Assembly: GCA_027186245.1 (NCBI GenBank)
Contig: CP114495.1
Location: 4,665,001-4,729,000, forward strand
DNA: 64,000 nt
Reading direction: 5' to 3'
Origin: Coriaria nepalensis
Lineage: Eukaryota; Streptophyta; Magnoliopsida; Cucurbitales; Coriariaceae
In this document: piece by piece, positions 10,980 through 22,400 of the stretch
Numbering within the stretch: the stretch's first letter is position 1
Layout: each line of letters begins with the position of its first letter
Position numbers and translations under genes: made by a program
The notes under the pieces: generated by a model
What the model saw: only the letters and a program-made list of their open reading frames with translations
What the model was told of the DNA's origin: nothing
Database searches by the model: none

Positions 10980-11579
10980 TGTTGTTTTATTTGGTTTTGG
11001 CCCAAATGATATGTAAACCCATAAAGCTAGATTTAGCCCATTACCCCCAACCGGGTAAAATTAGGCCAATCCATAGCCTTAGGTTTCACTTATTTTAATA
11101 TGAGCCATTAATTTCCCTACATTTATAAATCCATATTTTCTCTACATTTGACTCAGTCGAGTGATTTTAGGGTTTATGTTGTTCGGTTTTTTTCTATGGT
11201 TTTTCTCTAGATTTCTGGATAATCTAGGGTGCATCTAAGTAATTTCTAGTTTGATTGTAGTTGCATTTCTTCAGTGATGAGATTTGTATGTTTCTCTGTA
11301 TAAAAAATTATTAGGTTGCTAGATTTTGGTTCGGTTGAGTATTTACTGTTCTGATTTGTTCTTATATATGAATGATTGATCTAATGCATATAGAGATCAG
11401 TATTTAATGATTGATCTAGTAAACATAGAGATCCAAAGTTTTGTTAGAACTCAATATAAACGTAACTTCATTAATCTTCTTGATCCTTTGAGGTGAACCA
11501 TAGGAAAAATCGTTGTCTTCTTATTTTTCTATTCTTCACTATTTTGATCTTTATTTTCTGTTGCTTGTATTATAAAACA
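10980..11579 (+). mobile_element. 3' LTR of the copia fragment
   Basis: Begins TGTTGTTTTAT directly after a purine-rich tract (AAGTGGAGGA, polypurine tract position) and has a plausible end at ...ATAAAACA, giving an inverted TGTTTTAT/ATAAAACA terminus. The interior has the usual promoter-like AT-rich R/U5 composition. About 600 bp. The right end is a judgement from the terminal motif, as no target duplication could be checked. Confidence 0.55.
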
Positions 11580-12160
11580 CCTAAAAAAGTCGGAACATTT
11601 CATATGAATTAATCACGTAAAATCTCAACAAAAACCTTTCGTTAAGTTGCATGTTCAAGCTAGCAAAAAATCTTCTTTACTTGTGCAATGTAGCAAGTCG
11701 TACTCTCATATATTTTTCTGTAATTTACAGCACATATGCAATGGTCTTGTAATTTTTTCAGTATAAATTCTAAGCTAAATTGTCTCATATGAAGTAGGTG
11801 ATTTCAGTTTCTTTTAAGTCTCAAATTCCTTCCAGCATTTCCAGCAGCTCTCTTTCCTTTCGAAGCTTTAAACACTGCAGTTAAAGACTTGCTGCCAGCA
11901 AGCTCGCACTCTATTTTTGTTTATTTATTATTCACTTGATTTGATATCTAATTATACTAAATTAACACATGATCCACGCGTTTCTCGATTTCTTCTTTTA
12001 TTAACATTATTATTATTAAGTTACGTTTGTTCAAGAAATCGGAAAACCTTCAACTTGAGAAGCAAAACATCCTTTTTTTTTTTCGGGTGGGTAGAAGAGG
12101 TGAAGTGTTAACATGAACAACTTACGTACGTACTCCCTAATACAAGAAACCCGAAAAAGA
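11580..12160. other. AT-rich spacer, no gene seen
   Basis: No coding signal supported. One open frame at 11917-12111 has no recognisable domain and looks like chance. Confidence 0.5.
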
Positions 12161-12169
12161 AGGGTCTTT

Positions 12170-12485
12170 AAATTCTGGGGCAATATGTAAGTTTAGCATC
12201 ATTGATTATCATTTATATATATATATATGTAAAAGTAGCATAATTTCTTTCTATTTTTGTCATTACTTGGAGCAGAAAGATCACACGTCAACCAAGAAAT
12301 TATGGGAACAATTTAGAAATAAAATCGTTTCTTAGCTGATCTAAGGAATCATCCATAAATTCAAATCTGGATCCAGATCAGTGAAACATACATCCACCTC
12401 CTTAGTAATAACTAGCTTCTTAAGTTCAATTACGGCGCGATCAGTATGTCTTCCCCCTTTCTTCTGATCACTGTTCAAACGACAA
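12170..12485 (+). pseudogene. Prenyltransferase 5' relic (copy B, older)
   Basis: A more diverged copy of the prenyltransferase promoter and first codons. Colinear landmarks shared with 16690-17110 are: CAATATGTAAGTTTAGCATC, a TATATA/GTAAAAGTA block, AGATCACACGTCAACCAAGAAATTATGG-like spacing, CCTTAGTAATAACTAGC, and an ATG followed by TCTTCCCCCTT (ATG at about 12446). Sequence beyond the first dozen codons is unrelated to exon 1. This is an older duplication than copy A. Confidence 0.7.
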
Positions 12486-12489
12486 TCGA

Positions 12490-14168
12490 AACAGGGAATA
12501 CCTTTTTTGTCATCTACTCTTTAGTTTTGTCGTATTTATGTATGTACATAGAGTTGTAGCCGTTTAATTACTTTAATTTTAAATAGGGTATATTTTTTCG
12601 TTAATTTAAATTAAGTTAGCTAAATATGTATATAAGTTATATTTTTGAAGAATGTAAATAATTATTGTACAAAATATTTCATATAAGATTAGATATATTA
12701 ATTTTAGATTTTTTACTATAGTGATTCTTCAATTTTGAAAAATATCACTTTATATACTCTCCTACTAGTTATATATATAATTAATATGATATTTTAAGAA
12801 AATGACTTAATATAATTAGTAAAAGTGTCACAATTTAACTTAAATATTTTTAGCCGAATTTATGAAAAAATTTGATCTTTCATAAATTTTTACATATTCA
12901 AATATGTTTTTATTTTCTCCCTCTTGTTTTATTCATTTTTACATCTTTTCACTTTTCACTTTTTTCTTTATTTTAAAATTTTTTTTCTTTTCCCTTTTCT
13001 TATTTTATCTAGTTTTTCTAGTGGTACTTTGCAATAGATTATAATATAATAATGTTATAAATATAATTTTTATTGTATATTAAATAATACTTATTTATTG
13101 AAAGTTAACTAAATGGTAGTTACTTTGATTTGTATTTTAATTTGTTATGTGATTTGATAATATTATAAGGAGATTTATCACTTTATGTTGAGATATATTT
13201 TGTCGATAAAAAAAAATAATAATGAATTAATAATCAAATGATGTTAATTATTAGTTTGGATTTTTAATATAAACTTATTATAAAATGAGTGTCAAGTGTC
13301 CATACAAATTTATTAGTTTGGATGTCGATATCATCATATTACCTTATGTACTAGATCTTATATTTGGACATCATTCTAAAAGATTCTAGTCAAGGGTTAT
13401 GAATGGTGAATCTTTGAGTATAAGATGTTGTACATAAAGGCTGTGAGTAATCACGATAAGACTCATCATTCCTGTATTTTTAGATATAAATTCTATGAGT
13501 TATATACTTTATTGATTAAATAATCTTTACAAAATATTGTGATATTAAAAGTGTTTCATTAAATCTATTATCTATATTCACTAAAGGTATACTAGTTTTT
13601 ATAATTTGTGTATTAGGGTTTAATAGTGAAATCATGCTCTAGGACTAATAAAAATATTGGCAAAATAGAGAGATCATTTATCGTATGGATTTTAGTCTTG
13701 GTAGGTTCTTATGGAAGATATTCACTTTTTGTCTCTCGGTTCCCCTTGACATTTTGTTAGAAATCAATTTTGATTTAGAGGTTAAAGTTAATTAATCATA
13801 AGATTATTGATCAACTATTTAGTTAAAAAGTTATTCTAAAGTTAAATTAATTTAATTATGAATTAAATAAAATCATAAAGTGTTATGAGATATTCTTACT
13901 GATGTGATGTAGAATCTAGTCAGTCATACACATTAAGGTTCTAAAGTAATTGATGTAAGTTTTCATTTATTATAAGGAAAACAAACCGTGTTGGTTTTAA
14001 GGGTAAGCAATGATATTGATTTAATTAAAAATTAATAATTTATACTTGACATTTAATTAATTATTAAAGTGTCACGAAGGTATGTAGTTACCGATTAGTC
14101 ATTAAATGTTAATAGGTTCAATATGAATTTTAGAAGCCAATAATTAAATATTAATTAAATGAGATATG
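12490..14168. other. AT-rich intergenic DNA, possible decayed LTR
   Basis: No gene supported. The stretch from about 13740 to 15240, ignoring the hAT insertion inside it, has the look of an old retroelement LTR or leader, but I found no terminal motifs or partner. Confidence 0.4.
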
Positions 14169-14176
14169 ATGCAAAC

Positions 14177-14980
14177 TAGAGGTAACAAAATGGGCCGGGT
14201 TTTTGGCTCGGCCCATAACCTGGGGGGAAAACCCGGCCCAGCCCGTTTTTATATAGGCTGGACCAAGCCCGACCCAGATATGGGCCCGGGCTTATCTGGG
14301 TCGGGCTTGGACAAATTTCCAAGCCCAAAGGGCCGGACCAGCCCAGCCTGACATATTACCCCGGCTGGGCCTTGCTGGGTCTGGCCCGGTTGGGCACTAC
14401 CTGAAGAAATTAAAAAAAACAATTTCTTAAATTTTTTATTTTATTTTACCTCCCTCATAAAAATAATTTTTAAATTTTCCCTACACCCGAATTTTTCCTA
14501 TAAATATTCACTCTTTCACATTTTCTCTCTCTCAATCTCTTATCTAATCTTTTAATAGTCCAATTTATAATTAATCTTCATTTTTCTATAATCCCTAGTT
14601 TTCTTATCATTAATCTCAATCTCTTATCCTTATTCCTTAATCTCAAATAATCTCTCTTACTTTAATAATATTTTATTATGAATATTTTATTTAAAAAGAG
14701 TCGGACCTATTTTAGGCCCGGTAAGGCTCGGTCGAACCTAGCCCATTTTAAGCCCAAATGGGCTCGGAATAAACTAAAAGGGCTTTTTGGACCGGGCCAA
14801 TTTTAGGCCCGGTAAGGCCCGATCGAATCTGACCCATTTTAAGCCCGGATGGGCTCGAGATAAACTCAAAGGGCTTTCCGAGCCGAGCTCGAACATATAT
14901 TTTCAAAACGGGCCAAGCCCAGCCCGGCCCATTTTTGTTCCTAGCCGGGCTGGGCCGGGTGGCCCATTTTGACACCTCTA
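14177..14980. mobile_element. Non-autonomous hAT-like element with 8-bp target duplication
   Basis: The left end TAGAGGTAACAAAATGGGCC and right end GGCCCATTTTGACACCTCTA are imperfect terminal inverted repeats. The element is flanked by an exact direct 8-bp duplication ATGCAAAC (14169-14176 and 14981-14988). An 8-bp duplication and TAGxGGTG-type ends are hallmarks of the hAT superfamily. The subterminal 220-280 bp on each side are rich in GGGCC/GGCCC motifs, and the core is AT-rich. There is no transposase, so it depends on an autonomous partner. 804 bp. Confidence 0.9.
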
Positions 14981-14988
14981 ATGCAAAC

Positions 14989-16620
14989 CCATCACATGGC
15001 TAACCAACATAAAGGGTATTAACCCGTGAAAGACTTAATTTTACTGAGTCACACTTTAACCAAAAGTCAACAATTGATTGGGCCGAAGGTTAAGGTTTAA
15101 TTGAAAGAAGCCCTAAACCTAAATGTGATTATAAATATCATCTTAATGCTGGCTATATGCAAGTTGTTCAACTTCCTAACCTTGATCGAAATTCATATAG
15201 AGAAAAGTAAGACTTTTCCTCCATCATTGTTTTCGAGCCTTATTTTTCATGTGTATAATCTTAAAGTAAAACCTAACTGAGCAAAAATAATTATATAGAT
15301 TACAATTAGAGATTGCACACTTGGATAACTTATCAAGATTTCTTCAACGGTCCACTTGAAGAAAAGTTTAGTTCGATATTCAGCTATTACTGAATCTTTT
15401 CTATTTATGTTTCCCATGATTTTTCTATGCATTTCTTAAATATATTAGATTTATTGTATAATCAATTCTGGTACCTTTGTGAGTAATATGGACTAGATGG
15501 GATGAAATTTTTAAATATCATTTCCTCTACTTAATTGCTCATAGACTAACATTTTGATGCGCACCCCTCCCTCTCTCTCTCCCTTCCTCCCACCTCTCTC
15601 ACAATCTAGGCTGAAACTAGATTAGATAGTTGATCCTTTAATCCCTTCAAATTTCAAACTCGATTCAAGGATCCCTTAGAAATCTAGATTTGAAGTATGC
15701 ATTCAAATCTCAATTTCAACTTAGATTTGAAAGAAAGTCCTTCAAAATATAGGTCAAAACCTAATTTGAAGCTTGACCCTTCGAATTTGGGTTTCGACCA
15801 AAATTTTGAATGAATCCCTTCGTAATCGGGGGTTTCAACCTATAGTTTGAAATTGAAACCCAAATACAGATAGGTCTCAACATTGAATATGGATTATAGT
15901 ACATAATTGTAGGGTGGCTACAGAATAGAAACAATGATGGAAAGTGGCGAGCTAAGTTGTTTGATTAGAAGAGTGAGGTTTCCGAAAGGAGGGGCGAAAA
16001 TTTTATTAGAAAATTTCTAGTCAAGGATTTTATTTATATTCAAAGAATGAAAATAGGAAAAAAAAAAAATCTAAACGGCTTTAACTTGAAAAGATTATAG
16101 GGACGAAAATAAAAAATCGTTTAACAGAAGAGAGTATAAGAGAGAAATTGAAAAATAAAAAATCGTTTAACAGAAGAGAGTATAAGAGAGAAATTGAAAT
16201 TATTTAAACTTTTCATATCAGTAATGGATGTTGACGGTAGTAGTGTTGTGATAGAGAAGATCGGTGGAGGCTTTTGGTAGTGGCGCCGCGGAAGGTGCGG
16301 TGGATAACAGGTGGAAATGGAAAAGAAATAAGAAAAATATTAAATTTAAATTAAATAAGAAAAAAATTAAGTTTGTTCAAATTTAAATTTTTAATAATTA
16401 TTTAACAATTATATAATATAGATAATTATTATAATTTAAATTTAAAATAAAATATTTATTATAAATATTAGATATTTTGATATTTATTTTAAATAACTTG
16501 AGTCAATTATTTGGACAATAAACTGATTTGACAAAACTCTATCATTTTGACAATAATTGCTTTCACAGTCTCTATTTAATTTGTTCTCGTTCATTAACTA
16601 CGTGTTTAGATATGATATTT
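14989..16620. other. Intergenic DNA, no gene seen
   Basis: AT-rich, with CT-rich tracts around 15565-15600. A block at 15640-15870 repeats variants of TCAAA/TTTGAA short motifs. No coding region was recognised. Confidence 0.5.
16105..16196 (+). repeat. 46-bp tandem duplication
   Basis: Two adjacent near-identical 46-bp units (16105-16150, 16151-16196), each containing AATCGTTTAACAGAAGAGAG and ending AGAGAAATTG. Confidence 0.85.
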
Positions 16621-16980
16621 AATACTTGTAATTAATATTAACTACGTGTTTAGATATGTACTAATCAAAGCAAGAAACTGTTGTAATATGTAATATGTAA
16701 ATTTAGCATCAACCTATCCTTGATTACTATATATGTATGTATGTAAAAGTAAGATCGTTCCATTGTTCTCCCTTCCAAGTTTCTTCGAGTTTTGAATAAT
16801 AATTTTTATGTTGCTCTCTGTTTATAGTTATGTCGGAAAATGGAGTGAATAAAAAAATTAAAAAAATTAAAAAAATTAAAAAATAATTTTTAAAAGATCA
16901 CGTAAGTGAACTAAGAAATTATAGTTAGAAATTAAAAAGCAATAATTCATGTCCGATATGATGTTTGACTTTGAAGCATC

Positions 16981-16988
16981 TATAAATA
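16981..16988 (+). promoter_or_regulatory. TATA box of the prenyltransferase gene
   Basis: TATAAATA lies 88 bp upstream of the start codon at 17069, implying a leader of about 55-60 nt. The surrounding 150 bp are conserved in relic copy A. Confidence 0.65.
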
Positions 16989-17068
16989 CACTTTTTGGAT
17001 GTGGAGGGAAACATATATTCACCCCCTTAATACTAATTAGCATCTCAATTTCAATTACTGCAATCAAT

Positions 17069-19578
17069 ATGTCTTCCCCCTTACTTCACACAAACTGCTG
17101 GTTCCCATCACATACTATGACCAACTTTCTTGACCACCCTCATTGCCATGTGCCCTCTCTTCATAGCAAAAGATCGCCATCTCTTAAGCTCAACATGGCT
17201 AAATGCAGATCATCACTATCTCCATTGACATCCTACAGTACTTCTAGATCTAGAGCAAGTTCCTGGAAATTATGGGCAGCTTCTTTAGAAGACCAACTAC
17301 CGATCATGATCGACCCACATCTTCATCCAGTTAAAATCTCTCTCTCTTTCTCTTATTCTTTTACTAATGTAGTTATATAATATTTTTATTTTGAATTGAT
17401 TATGATGTCAGGTCAACAATAAAATTGAATCAACTGTCGGATCAGATAGAGAAATAGACACAGTTTCAGCATTTTTACATGCGTGTGGGAAATTTTGTAG
17501 GCCTTACGCCCTTGTAGGAACTATAATCCATGCAACGTAAGCTACAGTTATACATATTTATATAACAAAATTCACAATTCGACAATATATGATCAAATTT
17601 GTGTTGTTATGTCAACAGTTGTTTGGCAGCAGGAGTATGGATTAAGAATGCACATCTAATAACACCGTCGTTGCCTCTTAAGGCCCTAATTGGTTTTATT
17701 GCTGGGCTGTGTGCTGACGTTTTTGTTAATGGCATCAATCAGATTTATGATGTCGATATCGATAAGTATGCTTAATTAACACCGTATGCTTTTACTTTTA
17801 TTGATCACTACATATTTTTACTGTACTGTTAAAGTATGCGGTGCATTAAACTTGGCATTATTTCACGTTTTGGAACTGAAAATACTCTAAATAAACAGAC
17901 TTTATATTGGATTTGCAGGATCAATAAACCCTTCTTGCCAATAGCATCAGGAGAGATTTCTGTTAAATCAGCTTGGAGCATAGTCTTATCTTGTGCAACC
18001 GTTGGGTTATCGCTTGTTGTATTGAATGAGTCAGGATTACTCCTTACCACACTCTATTGTCTTTTACTTTTATCTGGCTACCTATATTCTGCTCCTCCTT
18101 TTAGAATGAAGAAATCTCCCTCCACAGCTTTTCTTGCTTTAGCTCTGGTAAAAAGTAACATCATTTTTTTCTCTTTTTTTTTTTAACAGATGCATTTTAG
18201 TAAGAATCGAAGAATGAGTGATAACTGTCACACTAAATTTTTTGCAGTGTCAGAATTTGTTAAATTTTGGTTCTTATTATGCATCCCGAGCTGTTCTTGG
18301 ACTCGGATTTGAATGGAGGTTAGTTCTGACATTTTGATTCTTATAACGAAACACGAAATTCTTGGGTGGATCTAATCCGCTACTAACTTTGGATCACCTT
18401 AATAAAAATTAGCTGATTTTATTTTATTTATTTTATTTTTATTTTTTTGGATTGATGCATGATTTATTAATATAAACTATGTCCACTTTAATCGTGGAAC
18501 TGTGAGAGTTTTCTATTGCAAGTGGAGATTTTTTGCATGTATTGGGAATATTATCGTATGATTTTAATCATAAATATTATTATTTAATATAATATATAAA
18601 AATAATATTTATAATTAAAATAATATACATATGTTTTCGCGTACAAACTTAGGTTACATAATGTTTCTAAATAAATATTCGCATCTGACAAATGGTTATA
18701 TGTGTTGTTTTCTACTTGCAGCCCAGCTTTCCTGTTTATTACAATAATGACGAATTTGAACGGATGTATTATTACGTTGTTTAAAGATCTAACCGACTTC
18801 GAGGGAGATTCAAAGTAAGATATTTAATATATATATATTACTTTTTTATGAAATTGATTAATTTTTCTTGTAATTTTTTATCTCAATCGTATAAATAAAT
18901 TTAATATTATTATATTATATATTATATTAATTTTATATATAATTAAAATAAATTAAAATATCATAAATATAATTTATTCAAAATGCTATCGAAAGAAATT
19001 TATTTATTAATTACAGGTTCGGGGTGCATACCCTTGCAACAAAGCTTGGATGTAGGAACACGGCAATACTGGGCACTGGAACTTTGCTTCTTTTTTATTT
19101 TGCATCTAATTTAGTGGCAATTTTCCTGCCTCAGGTCGGTATCAATATTTTCTTGTAGCTATCTAATGCCTAAGTTTGTGGCCACCTAATGCCTATGGAT
19201 CTTCTCACTGCAGGCTGGTTTCAAGCTTGGCATATTTATTCCCTCTCATGTTATTATGGCCTTGACCCTTATTTACCAGGTCTGTGAAGAATAATATAAT
19301 CTAAAAACTATGACATTATAACCCTTTTTGTTTTTCTTTTCGACTAATCGATCCTATGATTCGGGTTATGATCAGGCACGGGTGCTAGACAAAGCAAATT
19401 ACTCTCAGGTCATACTCTCATCCTTGTTACTAATTTAAGAGATTCAGTACACACGAATAATTTTATGATTCGGCTATAATTAGCATGATTACTTATCCTG
19501 CAGGAAGCAAGTTTGGCGTTCTACATGTTTATATGGCAGCTCAAGTATGCTGAGACCATGCTATTCCCTTTCATATAA
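17069..19578 (+). CDS. Plastid aromatic prenyltransferase (UbiA / HPT-like), 405 aa
   Basis: Membrane prenyltransferase that would join a prenyl diphosphate to an aromatic acceptor in plastids. Exons: 17069-17329, 17412-17536, 17619-17765, 17919-18147, 18248-18318, 18722-18814, 19017-19134, 19214-19279, 19376-19408, 19504-19578. All introns are GT-AG and the frame stays open through 406 codons. Two diagnostic Asp-rich motifs are intact: NQIYDVDIDK (N169, Q170, D173, D177) and KDLTDFEGDSKFG (299-311), both needed to bind Mg and prenyl diphosphate. Residues 1 to about 85 are Ser/Arg-rich and acid-poor at the start, like a transit peptide. Several hydrophobic segments follow (for example 150-165, 205-245, 280-298, 325-345) and the C-terminus is YAETMLFPFI, typical of the family. 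Exon 9 is only 33 nt. Family members include homogentisate prenyltransferases and prenyltransferases for flavonoids, coumarins and other phenolics. The diverged N-terminus and the duplications favour specialised metabolism over vitamin E synthesis, but the acceptor cannot be read from sequence. Confidence 0.92.
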
Positions 19579-19599
19579 GCAACTTATAATCTCCTTGTG

Positions 19600-22340
19600 C
19601 TAATTTTGTCTCTTATATTAGTTAATAAGTTCTTCTCCAGCCATATTTTTACCTCTCTCAAAAATTGTTTGTGGGTATGAAACGAAAATGGCTTTCGGAA
19701 TATGGCAAGCATTCGATGAATCCGCACCGAGCAAAAGTAAGAGTTCATAAAAGAATATAGGAACATTTATTCGGTTTCTTGCATGATTAAGATTAAAGGC
19801 TAAAGTGATTAATATATTTAATCACATAATAACTTCTCTAATTTAAAAAAACATTACAATTCTTAACAACGATATCGAACATGTGCATGCACCTCAACTT
19901 GGACAAGTATTTAGGGAGTGAGAGGAGATGGGCAGTGGATCTTTTGTGAAACTCGAAAAGCTCAGGATCACTGTAGTAATATCATTCCTACCCGATTGTA
20001 GCCAGCTTCTGCCGGAGAACGTCGTAAGATGATATCACTTCATTGGTCGGAATGTGGACCAAAACTTTACCCTCAGGACCACTCAACCCCTGTAGGTTTG
20101 AGTCTGACATGGATGGATCAACCAGGCGCCGGATTATCCACTAGCCAAACAACTGTGTTTTTTAACACGTAAACACCTGACATTGATATCAGGACGTGGG
20201 GTATAGAATCTTATGTACTGATCAGGTTATGAAGTTGGAGGTGGATTAGCGACGAAGAGCTGTATACATATATTATAGGAGAATTATAATTGATAGAATA
20301 AACTGCAAATTTTTACAATATAAACATAAATATATATAAGAGATTAAGCTTATAATTAAATAGAAAAGATTTTAGAGATGATTTTACATATAAATAATAT
20401 GGATTATAATTATATAGATATACTCTTAATATGCCCACACAAAATTGTCGACCACCCAAATGACTTCAAATGAGGCATAACTTCTTTGAAATTCCCAATG
20501 ACTCACGATTTGACTCTTAATATGGCTTGCAACCTGACGATCTCTGGATCTGAATCTGCCTTATGATATTTTTTAAAAACCGTAGTGGGACACTCCTGTG
20601 TCAAAAACTCCTCTGAAGTCTCAGGGCCTTATTACGATTAATTGCAGAGATTTATCGATTGAATTGCCCAAAATTGCTCTTCCTCTCTCATTCAATTTAT
20701 GATTTATGGGACATAAATTGATTAAATTATTCTTAAACTACATTAAAGAAATTATGAGGACCACATAAATTACATTAATACCTATGCATTTTAATCCAAC
20801 TTTTAGCTGAACTCACATTTTCATAAACTACTAAACTCTTATTACTTAAATTTTGGTGCCTAAGGCCATGGCCCTACCCAAGATATGATTTTGTGTGCTT
20901 GAACTACTAATAAACTAACTTATGTATGATACAATTTCTTTCAAGTTCAAATGGGATTCAAGTATATAGTTGAAGAAAATCTACGCTCTTATAAATGTAT
21001 AAGATTAAATGTGTAGATCACCCTCAAGTGCACTTACACTCCAAATAAGCTTGAAAGAAATTGTGTTCTATACATAATCCATCACAGCGGCCATAATTTA
21101 CTATTTTGATATGATGTTCATAATGCTAATTAATTACCCAAAAATACATAATTTTACATAAGAAAATAGATCCAACTCCATCATATCACTCTAATTTTAC
21201 ATAAAACACATGTAATCTTCTAACTCCAAATCAAACCAGTAAATAATAGATAATTAAAATTTAAAATATATAATTAGGCAAAGATTGAAGATATTATGTA
21301 CTTCATATGGAAACTCCATCATATCAAATAAATTTCATATGCTTGATAATCTCAGTATTAACATATTATGATTCAACTCTTTAAATTGTATTTAGTTATT
21401 TTTTATTAATTTAATGTTATATAAAAATAATTTCTCAATATAATTAAACTAATCCATATAATTTCAATAACAAAAATGTTAATAGAGTTTATATGGTTCT
21501 TAAATGTGCCATATTAAATTTTACATGAAATGTTTCACAATTATTGTGATTTTATCAGATTCTTAATCAAATTAGCTTAATTTTTAAATTTTTTTAAAAA
21601 CTAAATAATTATTTCAATTATCATTACAATTAAAACTAAAATCTCTAGGACCCAGAGCACAACACCATACTTGTCCCCGATGAGTGATGAGAATCGTATA
21701 TTAAGGTACATTAGTTCCTTATATTACATATTGTGTCTGACCGTAATCGCATGTGCATATGGTCGGCTCTAGACCAAGACAACCGGGGCCAGGCCTTAGG
21801 CTCCAAAACTTTTTTGGGCCCCAATTTTTTTTTTTAATTATTGGATTTTATTTATGTAAATTAAACAATTAGTTATTTATAGGAAAAAGTGTTAGTGAGA
21901 AATAAATAATCTGATTTATTTAATTCATGTGATTTATAGAGCCTAGTGACAAAGTGAGGTTCCACAAATTTTAGAAAATTTAGACTTTTACCCATATAAA
22001 ATTTAAATTTTATAACTTTATCCTCTAGATCATTATAGATATATAATTTAAATTTTATGTTTTGTGAATTATTTTTACATATGAATTGTATTTATTTAAT
22101 TAAAGTTTTCAAACTAATATTTTTTATATTAAAAAATAAGGTATAATCCTAAATATATAAATTATCATCAAATTTATAAGATATATATAATTTTCTCAAT
22201 CCATCTTTTTATTTATTTTATAACTAAACACAAAATTAATATATAAATATAGATAATATGACATATTAATTTTTTACGTTTTATTTATTTATTGCAAAAT
22301 ATTTTGATTATAGATATTTACCATACATATATCCAATATT
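19600..22340. other. AT-rich intergenic DNA downstream of the prenyltransferase
   Basis: No gene supported. It includes a short inverted repeat (20920-20960 against 21035-21080) and a GGGCC-rich patch at 21755-21830 that resembles an eroded transposon end. Confidence 0.5.
20920..21080. repeat. Short fold-back inverted repeat
   Basis: Left arm about 20920-20955 (TATGTATGATACAATTTCTT...) and right arm about 21040-21075 (ending ...ATACATAATCC) are imperfect inverted copies of about 35 bp around an 80-bp centre. The size suits a small MITE, but no target duplication was identified. Confidence 0.5.
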
Positions 22341-22400
22341 ATTCAGGGGAAGGTGAAGGGAGAAAAATGATTTCTGGCGAAGGTGCTAGAGGGAGATCAT

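Noticed and set aside
17829..18050. Antisense open frame across prenyltransferase exon 4
   Set aside because: Shadow of the coding exon on the other strand; no domain and no splice or start context.
21755..21830. GGGCC-rich patch resembling a transposon end
   Set aside because: No opposite end or target duplication could be paired with it, so it is mentioned only in the spacer entry.
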